Origin: Pseudomonas sp. SDI
Lineage (GTDB): Bacteria > Pseudomonadota > Gammaproteobacteria > Pseudomonadales > Pseudomonadaceae
NCBI RefSeq assembly: GCF_003105155.1
Contig: NZ_QETK01000015.1
Location: 52,353-116,352 of the forward strand
Direction of reading: 5' to 3'
Length of the DNA stretch: 64,000 bases
Made by a program: the position numbers and the translations under genes. Below the pieces are notes generated by a model, which was not told the origin of the DNA, did no database searches, and saw only the letters and a program-made list of their open reading frames with translations. Of the stretch, positions 50,316 to 57,484 are shown one piece after another (within the stretch, counting starts at the first letter, position 1; the number at the start of each line of letters is the position of its first letter).

Positions 50316-52028
50316 ATGATCGAAGTCACCGAACTCCCTATCGCCACCCTGCGCGCCGCGCTCGAATCGGGCCAGACCACCGCCGTTGAACTGGTCCAGG
50401 CCTACCTCGCGCGGATCGATGCCTACGACGGTGCCGACACCGCCACCGCACTCAACGCCGTGGTCGTGCGCAACCCCGAGGCCATCGCCGAAGCACAGGC
50501 GTCCGACGCGCGTCGCGCCAAGGGCGAAACCCTCGGCCCGCTCGACGGCATCCCCTACACCGCCAAAGACAGCTACCTGGTCAAAGGCCTCACTGCGGCC
50601 TCTGGCAGCCCGGCCTTCAAGGACCTGGTCGCCTACCGTGACGCCTTCACCATCGAGCGCCTGCGCGCCGCCGGCGCCATCTGCCTGGGCAAAACCAATA
50701 TGCCGCCGATGGCCAACGGCGGCATGCAACGCGGCGTCTACGGCCGCGCCGAAAGCCCGTACAACGCCAACTACCTGACCGCGCCGTTCGCCTCCGGCTC
50801 GTCCAACGGCGCCGGCACCGCCACCGCCGCCAGCTTCTCGGCGTTCGGCCTGGCTGAAGAAACCTGGTCCAGCGGCCGCGGCCCCGCCTCGAACAATGGC
50901 CTGTGCGCCTACACGCCGTCGCGCGGGGTGATCTCGGTGCGCGGCAACTGGCCACTGACGCCGACCATGGACGTGGTAGTGCCCTACGCCCGGACCATGG
51001 CCGACCTGCTCGAAGTGCTCGACGTCATCGTTGCCGAAGACCCGGACACCCGCGGCGACCTGTGGCGCCTGCAACCCTGGGTGCCGATCCCGAGCGTCGC
51101 CTCGGTGCGCCCGGCGTCCTACCTGGACCTTGCCGTGAAGGCCGACGCCCTGGCCGGCAAGCGTCTTGGCGTGCCGCGCATGTACATCAATGCCGATGAC
51201 CAGGCCGGCACCGCCGAAGCCCCCGGTATCGGCGGCCCAACTGGGCAAAAGATCAACACCCGCGCCTCGGCCATCGAGCTGTGGAAGCAAGCCCGCCAGG
51301 CGCTCGAAGCAGCCGGCGCGGAAGTGATCGAAGTGGACTTCCCGCTGGTCTCCAACTGCGAAGGCGACCGCCCCGGCGCGCCGACCGTGTTCAACCGCGG
51401 CATCGTCTCCCCGGAGTTCCTCCATCACGAACTGTGGGACCTGACCGCCTGGGCCTTCGACGACTTCCTGCAAGCCAACGGCGACCCGAAACTCAACCGT
51501 CTGGTCGACGTCGACGGCCCGCTAATCTTCCCGCACGACCCCGGCACCCTGCCCAACCGTGAAGGCGATCTGGCCGCCGGCATGGACGAGTACGTGCGCA
51601 TGGCCGAACGCGGGATCACTCCGTGGGACAAGATCGAGACCGTGCCGGACGGCCTGCGCGGCCTGGAGAAAACCCGCAAGCTCGACCTCGAAGACTGGAT
51701 GGACAACCTCGGCCTCGACGCTGTGCTGTTCCCGACCGTGGCCGATGTCGGCCCGGCCAACGCCGATGTAGACCCGGCGGCGGCCGACATCGCCTGGAGC
51801 AACGGCATCTGGGTGGCCAACGGCAACCTGGCGATCCGTCACCTGGGTGTGCCGACCGTGACCGTGCCGATGGGCGTGATGGCCGATATCGGCATGCCGA
51901 TCGGGCTGACCTTCGCCGGCCGTGCCTACGACGACTCGTCGCTGCTGCGCCTGGCGGCAGCCTTCGAGTCGACCGGCTCGAAGCGTCTGGTACCGCCGCG
52001 CACGCCGCCACTGTCGGCCGCGCGCTAA
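50316..52028 (+). CDS. amidase family hydrolase
   Basis: A 570-residue amidase-signature protein. The Ser-cisSer-Lys triad is suggested by Lys84 in YTAKDSYLVK, the GSSNGAG glycine/serine motif (residues ~161-167) and Ser186 in TWSSGRGPAS. The start MIEVTELPIATLRAALESGQ is chosen although the frame stays open upstream. No signal peptide is evident. The substrate is not clear; relatives act on diverse amides or ureas. A strong terminator follows. Confidence 0.87.
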   Translation: MIEVTELPIATLRAALESGQTTAVELVQAYLARIDAYDGADTATALNAVVVRNPEAIAEAQASDARRAKGETLGPLDGIPYTAKDSYLVKGLTAASGSPAFKDLVAYRDAFTIERLRAAGAICLGKTNMPPMANGGMQRGVYGRAESPYNANYLTAPFASGSSNGAGTATAASFSAFGLAEETWSSGRGPASNNGLCAYTPSRGVISVRGNWPLTPTMDVVVPYARTMADLLEVLDVIVAEDPDTRGDLWRLQPWVPIPSVASVRPASYLDLAVKADALAGKRLGVPRMYINADDQAGTAEAPGIGGPTGQKINTRASAIELWKQARQALEAAGAEVIEVDFPLVSNCEGDRPGAPTVFNRGIVSPEFLHHELWDLTAWAFDDFLQANGDPKLNRLVDVDGPLIFPHDPGTLPNREGDLAAGMDEYVRMAERGITPWDKIETVPDGLRGLEKTRKLDLEDWMDNLGLDAVLFPTVADVGPANADVDPAAADIAWSNGIWVANGNLAIRHLGVPTVTVPMGVMADIGMPIGLTFAGRAYDDSSLLRLAAAFESTGSKRLVPPRTPPLSAAR

Positions 52029-52035
52029 GCCGCCA

Positions 52036-52068
52036 GCGGGGTTGCAGCCAGGGCGGCTGCAACCCCGC
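52036..52068 (+). terminator. hairpin after the amidase gene
   Basis: A 14-bp perfect stem (GCGGGGTTGCAGCC/complement) with a 5-nt loop starts 7 bp past the amidase stop. No T-run follows, so termination efficiency is uncertain. Confidence 0.65.
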
Positions 52069-52280
52069 CTGTCACTTCAGGGGCTTGGCCATCTCGGCAG
52101 TTCCCGCCCAGCCCAACTGCGCGTATACCGGCCTACCGCGAAGCCCAATCCGCGCTGAGCGAGCTCGGCCTGCCCTCGTCTCATCAATCGCTATAACCAC
52201 CGGCATACAGGCGCGCAAATCGGCCTTTATTCGTAGGCCGGAAAGCCTCACCATTGACGGTTTTCCCGGAGGCCTGAGCA

Positions 52281-52844
52281 ATGGAACGCATCGTGATTTT
52301 GGGCAACGCCGGCAGCGGTAAATCAACCCTGGCTCGCGCTATCGGTGAGCGCCTGCAAATACCTGTCGTCCATCTGGACACACTGTTCTGGGAGCCCGGC
52401 TGGGTCGAACCGGATGCCGAGCAGTTTCGCGCGCGGGTCCGCCAGGCCGTGGCGCCGGACGCCTGGGTGTGCGAAGGCAATTACTCGCGACGCACCTTCG
52501 ACCTGCGCATGCCGCGTGCGCAGTTGGTGATCTGGCTCGACACCCCGAGAACGGTATGCCTGAAGCGGGTGCTCCTGCGCAGCGTCATGAACCGTCCGCG
52601 CCCAGACCTGGCGGCCGGTTGCCGCGAGAAGCTGGACCGCGAGTTCCTGACCTTCCTCAAGTACGTCTGGACCTACGACAACGACTATCGGCCGTCCATC
52701 GAGGCGATGCGCGTGGCCGTCGGCGGGCATGTGCCGGTGATTCACCTGCGCGGCAAACAGCAGATCGCCGCGTTCCTCGACAGTCTGCCCGCTGGCGCGA
52801 CCATCCCCTACTCGTCCAACAAAGGCGAACAGCACCATGCGTGA
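52281..52844 (+). CDS. P-loop nucleotide kinase-like protein (adenylate-kinase-type)
   Basis: A 187-residue ATPase whose Walker A is GNAGSGKST at residues 8-16. The pattern VVHLDTLFWEPGW followed by WVCEGNYSRRTFDLRM is typical of the small AAA/adenylate-kinase-like proteins once called FlaR or topology-modulation proteins. The substrate is unknown. The 3' end overlaps the Nudix gene start by 8 bp, so the two are co-translated. Confidence 0.83.
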   Translation: MERIVILGNAGSGKSTLARAIGERLQIPVVHLDTLFWEPGWVEPDAEQFRARVRQAVAPDAWVCEGNYSRRTFDLRMPRAQLVIWLDTPRTVCLKRVLLRSVMNRPRPDLAAGCREKLDREFLTFLKYVWTYDNDYRPSIEAMRVAVGGHVPVIHLRGKQQIAAFLDSLPAGATIPYSSNKGEQHHA

Positions 52845-53304
52845 ACGAAAATCGGCCCGCCTGCTGGTCATGAGCCCTGCCTGTACCGTGCTGTTGTTCC
52901 GCTTCGTGCACAAGGACGGCCCGTTGGCGGGCGATGATTACTGGGCCACCCCGGGCGGCGGCGTCGAGCCGGGGGAAACCTTCGAGATGGCGGCCATTCG
53001 CGAACTGCGCGAGGAAACCGGCATCCACATCGACGCCGTCGGCGCCAGCATCGCCGAACGGCGCTTCCCGTTACAGCTGCCCTGCGGCGAGTGGGTGACA
53101 TCGGTTGAGGAGTACTTCGTGGTGTATGTGGGCAGCCAGGCGCTATCGAACAGCGAGTGGACGGCGAACGAAACCAAGGTCATTGCGGACGCTGACTGGT
53201 GGTCTGCCGAAGCGTTGAGAACCACGGAGAAGACGGTTTGGCCAGAGAACCTGGTGGCGATGCTGGAGCGCGCCGGGGTGTTTTCAGCGGTGACCTCACA
53301 CTGA
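52837..53304 (+). CDS. Nudix hydrolase
   Basis: A 155-residue protein with a complete Nudix box, GGGVEPGETFEMAAIRELREE at residues ~46-66, ending in TGI; it contains the REUXEEXGU catalytic core. An upstream TVLLFRFVHK and the D-rich region after the box complete the fold. Nudix enzymes hydrolyse nucleoside diphosphates linked to other groups. The substrate cannot be told. It overlaps the kinase-like gene by 8 bp. Confidence 0.9.
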   Translation: MRERKSARLLVMSPACTVLLFRFVHKDGPLAGDDYWATPGGGVEPGETFEMAAIRELREETGIHIDAVGASIAERRFPLQLPCGEWVTSVEEYFVVYVGSQALSNSEWTANETKVIADADWWSAEALRTTEKTVWPENLVAMLERAGVFSAVTSH

Positions 53305-53404
53305 TCAAAACCAATGATGAGAGCATTCATCACGAAAGGTTTGACAAAAAACTAGCGCACAAGCATGATCGCCCTCAATAAATGCAATGCAAAGGAGAGC
53401 TCTC

Positions 53405-53773
53405 ATGAAGGTTACCCTGGAAATTCAGGACAACATCCTCGGCGCCTTGATCGAACGCAGCAGTGCGACTGGCGTCAGCACCGAAGACATGCTGAACAGT
53501 TTGCTGGCGAAGGCCCTGGAACAGCCGGTACACGAATCTGTCGATCTCGATCTGGCCATTGATAGCGCGCTAGTTGGCGTGCGGATGGTGCCTTTCGGCA
53601 CAACGTTCCTGGTGGAAGACATAATGCCTACCGGCCTGTGGCAAACGATGTCACCGGGTGATCGCAAGTCGTTTGGTAAAAACTTCCGCAAGCGGGTCGA
53701 GGAAGCCAAACTCGCTGTATGGGATTCCCGCACCAGTGGCAACAAAGCTGTATATCGCCGCCCCCAGGCATAA
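53405..53773 (+). CDS. DUF1413 domain-containing protein with RHH-like N-terminus
   Basis: A 122-residue protein preceded by AAAGGAGAG. The N-terminal ~40 residues (MKVTLEIQDNILGALIERSS with STEDMLNSLLAKAL) look like a ribbon-helix-helix DNA-binding motif. The remainder, GTTFLVEDIMPTGLWQTMSPG onwards, matches DUF1413. The gene is followed 19 bp later by a small protein in the same direction. The composition suggests a two-gene regulatory or toxin-antitoxin-like module, but the function is unknown. Confidence 0.72.
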   Translation: MKVTLEIQDNILGALIERSSATGVSTEDMLNSLLAKALEQPVHESVDLDLAIDSALVGVRMVPFGTTFLVEDIMPTGLWQTMSPGDRKSFGKNFRKRVEEAKLAVWDSRTSGNKAVYRRPQA

Positions 53774-53792
53774 ACCGATAAGGCGTTATCAA

Positions 53793-54050
53793 ATGACTTT
53801 GCGCGAAAAACTGCTCGACGCTGTAATCGATGGCCAACTGGGCAACGGCTTGGTCGTGACTCGCCAGGCGTTCATCCATCATTTCAAGGAGGTGACCGAA
53901 AGCTATACCGGCGTCTTCCTGGCCAACTCCGAAATCAGCCAGGATCACAGCCCCACCTACGAGAAATTTACTCAACGCCTGGAGGTGGGCGTCTATCGGA
54001 TCCACCCGCAAGCGCTGCTTGAGCGCATGAACGAGCGCAAACTGGCTTAA
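53793..54050 (+). CDS. 85-residue hypothetical protein downstream of DUF1413
   Basis: A short protein beginning MTLREKLLDAVIDGQLGNGL and ending LLERMNERKLA. Its start follows the DUF1413 stop by 19 bp, and an AAGGCG precedes the ATG at a distance. I do not recognise the family. It could be a partner of the DUF1413 protein; a longer in-frame ORF upstream is an artefact of the DUF1413 gene. It ends 21 bp from the convergent MAPEG gene. Confidence 0.55.
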   Translation: MTLREKLLDAVIDGQLGNGLVVTRQAFIHHFKEVTESYTGVFLANSEISQDHSPTYEKFTQRLEVGVYRIHPQALLERMNERKLA

Positions 54051-54071
54051 GCCAATCCGTCGCCCTCCTCT

Positions 54072-54500
54072 TCAATTCATCAACGCGGCAGCCCCCAGCA
54101 ACCCCGCCAACCCGAACAGGCACACCACGCCCACGGCATAGGCGATGGTGCGCCAGGGCTGCCAGCCGCCCAGGTACATCAGCGTGTGCAACAGCCGCGC
54201 GAGGGTAAAACCACAGAACATCCAGGCTGTCGCCACCTGCGACGTGTTCAGCAGCACGCACACCCCACCCAAAACCCAGAACAGCGGAATGTTCTCCAGA
54301 TCGTTGGCCCAGGCCCTGGCCGCCCGCCGAACCGGCGGCAGCTCTTGTTCGCGTGCAATGCCGTGCAGAAAGCCGGCGTCTTCGGGGTTGCTGAACGCCC
54401 GATGGCGGAGGCGGAAAAAGCCCTGGTAGCACGAGATCGCGAACATCTTCACGAACAGCACCAGCACGCACAACACATACAACGCCAGCAGGCTGCTCAT
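54072..54500 (-). CDS. MAPEG family membrane protein
   Basis: A 142-residue membrane protein with four hydrophobic helices near residues 1-23, 66-88, 90-110 and 116-138. The MAPEG motifs include FRLRHRAFSNPEDAGF and AWANDLENIPLFWVLGG. Eukaryotic MAPEG proteins use glutathione in eicosanoid metabolism; the bacterial function is unclear. The gene overlaps the DUF2834 gene by 4 bp and lies after it in a two-gene operon. Confidence 0.83.
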   Translation of the reverse strand: MSSLLALYVLCVLVLFVKMFAISCYQGFFRLRHRAFSNPEDAGFLHGIAREQELPPVRRAARAWANDLENIPLFWVLGGVCVLLNTSQVATAWMFCGFTLARLLHTLMYLGGWQPWRTIAYAVGVVCLFGLAGLLGAAALMN

Positions 54501-54814
54501 TCAACCGCTCTCGGCCGCGCGAAACCTTCGATCACGATGTACAGCAACGGCCCTATCGAAACAAACACCGCCGTGAGCAGAAAATACGGCCACAGCGCTG
54601 CCAGGCCGCGACCCTTCGCCCGGGCATCGCGGTACATCCACACGCAGGCCATGGCGCCGAGCAGGTACAGATCGATCAGCACCTGCGCCGTGCCTGGGCG
54701 CGACAGCAGTTGCCGGCCGAACGCGAGCAACGACTGCTCGGCGGTCAGCAGGGTGAACAGCGTGTAGAGCGTGAACGCCAGCAGGGCAAACAAGGCCAGG
54801 TACGGCTTGGGCAT
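54497..54814 (-). CDS. DUF2834 domain-containing membrane protein
   Basis: A 105-residue protein starting MPKPYLALFALLAFTLYTLF after a GGAGG site. Hydrophobic helices lie near residues 6-25, 44-60 and 75-98, with the ACVWMYRDARAKGR motif typical of DUF2834. The function is unknown. It overlaps the MAPEG gene by 4 bp and is divergent from the XRE regulator. Confidence 0.82.
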   Translation of the reverse strand: MPKPYLALFALLAFTLYTLFTLLTAEQSLLAFGRQLLSRPGTAQVLIDLYLLGAMACVWMYRDARAKGRGLAALWPYFLLTAVFVSIGPLLYIVIEGFARPRAVE

Positions 54815-54935
54815 GGTCTCCTCCCAGGAGAATCGGGTTGCACAACGATGCTGGCAACTTAATGATAGGGCTCCGCTGCCGGCAATGACCTCGCAGGTCA
54901 TCGACGGCGCCCGCCGCACTTGCCAGAGTTGCCCG

Positions 54936-55754
54936 ATGAACATGCCGCTGCCGTTTCCCCGCTCCACGCCGCCGGTAGCCGCCGGCGAGCAACTGCGCCA
55001 GTTGCGGCGGCAGGCGCAATTGAGCCAGCTCGACCTGTCGTTGCTCAGCGGGGTGTCGCAGCGGCACCTGAGCTGTATCGAAACCGGCCGCGCCCAGGCC
55101 AGCCCCGGCACCCTGCATAACCTGCTGATGGCCCTGCAGGTGCCGCTTGAGCAGTGCAATGCAGTGTTCCTCGCTGCCGGCTACGCGCCGCGCTATCAGG
55201 CGACACCGCTGGCCTCGGCGGCAATGGATGCCGTACGCGGCGCCCTCGACCATCTGCTGCATGCCAACAACCCCGCCCCGGCGATTGTGCTCGGCAGCAA
55301 CTGGGAGGTGGTCGCGGCCAATGCCAGTACTGCGCTGCTGTTCGACCTACTCGACTTGCCGGTAGACATGAGCAGCGGGCTGAACCTGCTGGTGACCCTG
55401 CTCGAACCCGGCGGGCTCGGCGACCACCTGCTCAACGCCGAGGAAATCCGCGCCGTGGCCTGGCAACGAGCGTCACGCGAGGCGCTCGGCAACCCGGTAC
55501 TGGCCAGCCTGCTCGCCCAGTTGCCGCCCCCCGCGCACCCTGCCGTCGATGCCAGCGAGCTAACGCCGCTAGTGCTGACCCGGATCGGCTCGGCGCATGG
55601 CGAGCTGCATTTCCTCTCGACGTTCACCACCTTCGGCATGCCGCAGGACATCACCCTGGCCTCGCTGCGCATCGAGCATCTGATTCCGGCAGACAGCCGG
55701 ACCTGGCAGGTGATGCGTTCGGCGTTCGAGGCATCGATCAGGAAACCACGTTGA
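54936..55754 (+). CDS. XRE-family regulator with MmyB-like ligand-binding domain
   Basis: A 272-residue regulator with an N-terminal helix-turn-helix (LRQLRRQAQLSQLDLSLLSG, residues ~20-75) and an MmyB-like C-terminal domain (~115-265) of the kind that binds small molecules such as fatty acids. The start MNMPLPFPRSTPP is uncertain by two codons. It is divergent from the DUF2834/MAPEG operon over ~120 bp and probably controls it; this is inference. Confidence 0.82.
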   Translation: MNMPLPFPRSTPPVAAGEQLRQLRRQAQLSQLDLSLLSGVSQRHLSCIETGRAQASPGTLHNLLMALQVPLEQCNAVFLAAGYAPRYQATPLASAAMDAVRGALDHLLHANNPAPAIVLGSNWEVVAANASTALLFDLLDLPVDMSSGLNLLVTLLEPGGLGDHLLNAEEIRAVAWQRASREALGNPVLASLLAQLPPPAHPAVDASELTPLVLTRIGSAHGELHFLSTFTTFGMPQDITLASLRIEHLIPADSRTWQVMRSAFEASIRKPR

Positions 55755-55865
55755 TGTCATTCTTCACGACCACCATCACCTGAAGGGACTCGTTGGCCCG
55801 ACACCTCACGCCCCCTTGCAGTGATCGTTCACACCAACGATTGCCGTCGCCCCAATCTCCTAGGT

Positions 55866-55888
55866 ATTATCGAGAACGATTCACAATA
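55866..55888 (+). promoter_or_regulatory. putative Fur box before the fecI-type gene
   Basis: A palindrome-like TATCGAGAACGATTCACAAT resembles the Fur consensus (GATAATGATAATCATTATC), located ~20-40 bp upstream of the sigma-factor start. The expected role is repression of the iron-signalling cluster when iron is plentiful. It was judged by eye only. Confidence 0.6.
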
Positions 55889-55907
55889 CCAACCGGAATA
55901 GCGATCG

Positions 55908-56414
55908 GTGCAACCTCCTCCTTCCAGCAAGCTGGCGTTCTTTTTCAGCGATCACCATCGCTGGCTGTTGCACCACATCCAGCAGCGTCTGCGCAATCAT
56001 GCGGACGCTGAGGACACCGCTGCCGATACGTTCTGCCAACTGCTCTCGGCGCGCGTCGACCCGGACAGCATCGAGCAGCCACGGGCCTACCTGTCGACCA
56101 TTGCCCGCCGGCTGATCTACGACCGGCACCGCCGGCGCAAGCTGGAGCTGGCGTACCTGGAGCGGCTGTCGGCGCTCCCCGAGGCCCTGGCGCCGTCGCC
56201 GGAAGAGCAACTGCTGTTGCTTGAAGCGCTAGTGGCCATCGACCGTGCGCTCGGCGACCTGCCGCAGGTGGTCAAGGCCACGTTCCTCTATAGCCAGCTC
56301 GACGGCCTCAGTTACGTGGCCATCGCACAGCAGCTGGGCATTTCCGAACGCACGGTCAGCCGCTACATGAAACAGGCCTTGCGCCAGTGCTACCTGAGCG
56401 AGCTGGCGCTATGA
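55908..56414 (+). CDS. FecI-like ECF sigma factor (iron starvation type)
   Basis: A 168-residue sigma-70 family ECF factor. The region-2 part (residues ~15-75) includes NHADAEDTAADTFCQLLSAR and ARRLIYDRHRRRKLE. The region-4 helix-turn-helix is in LSYVAIAQQLGISERTVSRYM near 130-155. A GTG start is likely. The gene overlaps the anti-sigma gene by 4 bp, and the next gene encodes a TonB-dependent receptor with an N-terminal signalling domain. This is the cell-surface signalling layout of FecI-FecR-FecA. Confidence 0.9.
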   Translation: MQPPPSSKLAFFFSDHHRWLLHHIQQRLRNHADAEDTAADTFCQLLSARVDPDSIEQPRAYLSTIARRLIYDRHRRRKLELAYLERLSALPEALAPSPEEQLLLLEALVAIDRALGDLPQVVKATFLYSQLDGLSYVAIAQQLGISERTVSRYMKQALRQCYLSELAL

Positions 56415-57382
56415 GCACACTGCGCCTGGACCCGCTCAGCGAGCAGGCCATCGACTGGATGGTACGCCTGAATGCCTGCACTCCACCGGCCCCTGCCCTG
56501 CTGGCGCGCTTCAACGCCTGGCTGGACCAGGACCCGGCCCATGGCCAGGCCTGGGCACGCTTGCAGGAGCGCGTCGGCGGCTCGTTCAATACCGTGCGCA
56601 CGCTGGAGCGACGCCTGCCCGGCCAGGCCGGCGAGGCGCGCCAGGTGCTGCTGCAACCGCACGCCTCGCGCCGCGATGCCCTGCGCATGCTCGGTGGCCT
56701 TGGCCTGCTGGGCGGCGGCCTCTGGCTGGGCGCCCAAACCCACTTGGGCGACTCGCTGCTGGCCGACCTGGCGACCGGCCGTGGCCAGCGCCAGGACTTC
56801 GACCTGGCCGATGGCAGCCGCCTGAGCCTGAACGCCAGCAGCGCGGTAGACCTGCGCTTCGACGACAGCCAACGGCTGGTGATCCTGCGCCACGGCGAAC
56901 TGGTGATCCAGGTCGCGCCCGACCCGCAACGGCCGCTGCGCGTGCGTACTGCCGAAGGCGATGTGCGCGCACTGGGCACGCGCTTTCTGGTGGAACAACA
57001 GGCGCAGGCCACCCGCGTGGTGGTGCTGCAGCATTCGGTACAGCTGCGCCTGCGCGACGGCAGTAGCCGCGACTTGCAGGAAGGCCAATCGGCGCTACTG
57101 CAGGCGCGGCAGATCGTGCCACTGGCCGGCGACCAGCGTTATCGCGCCGACTGGATCAGCGGCCGACTGAATGTGCTGGACGATCCCCTGGAGCAAGTAG
57201 TCGACGCACTGCGGCCCTACCAGCGTGGTTTTGTCCGCGTCGCGCCAGAGGTGCGCAGGCTACGTGTGCAAGGCGTGTTACCGCTCGACGAGCCGGAACG
57301 GGCACTCGCGGCACTGGCCGAAACACTGCCGATCCGGGTCGATCGCTATGGCCCTTGGTTAACCCTGATTGGTGCGAAGTAA
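56411..57382 (+). CDS. FecR-like anti-sigma regulator
   Basis: A 323-residue regulator. The DUF4880-type N-terminus (AIDWMVRLNACTP...ARFNAWLDQDPAHGQAW) is typical of FecR. A transmembrane segment lies near residues 93-110 (LRMLGGLGLLGGGLWLGA). The periplasmic FecR domain follows at ~120-260, then a C-terminal secretin/STN-like part that contacts the receptor. It relays siderophore occupancy to the sigma factor. The start MSTLRLDPLSEQ overlaps the sigma gene stop. Confidence 0.9.
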   Translation: MSTLRLDPLSEQAIDWMVRLNACTPPAPALLARFNAWLDQDPAHGQAWARLQERVGGSFNTVRTLERRLPGQAGEARQVLLQPHASRRDALRMLGGLGLLGGGLWLGAQTHLGDSLLADLATGRGQRQDFDLADGSRLSLNASSAVDLRFDDSQRLVILRHGELVIQVAPDPQRPLRVRTAEGDVRALGTRFLVEQQAQATRVVVLQHSVQLRLRDGSSRDLQEGQSALLQARQIVPLAGDQRYRADWISGRLNVLDDPLEQVVDALRPYQRGFVRVAPEVRRLRVQGVLPLDEPERALAALAETLPIRVDRYGPWLTLIGAK

Positions 57383-57484
57383 CCCGATGGACATTATTTT
57401 TTGAAAATCGATCTTATTTGTGTCCGGTTTTCATTTCTCGTCCCACCTATCTCCTGACACTTTCACATCCTTCAGGAGAACGCT

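Noticed and set aside
57398..57426. ECF-type promoter upstream of the receptor gene (GAAAAT then GTCC)
   Set aside because: The spacer is about 12 bp, too short for the known FecI-type promoters.
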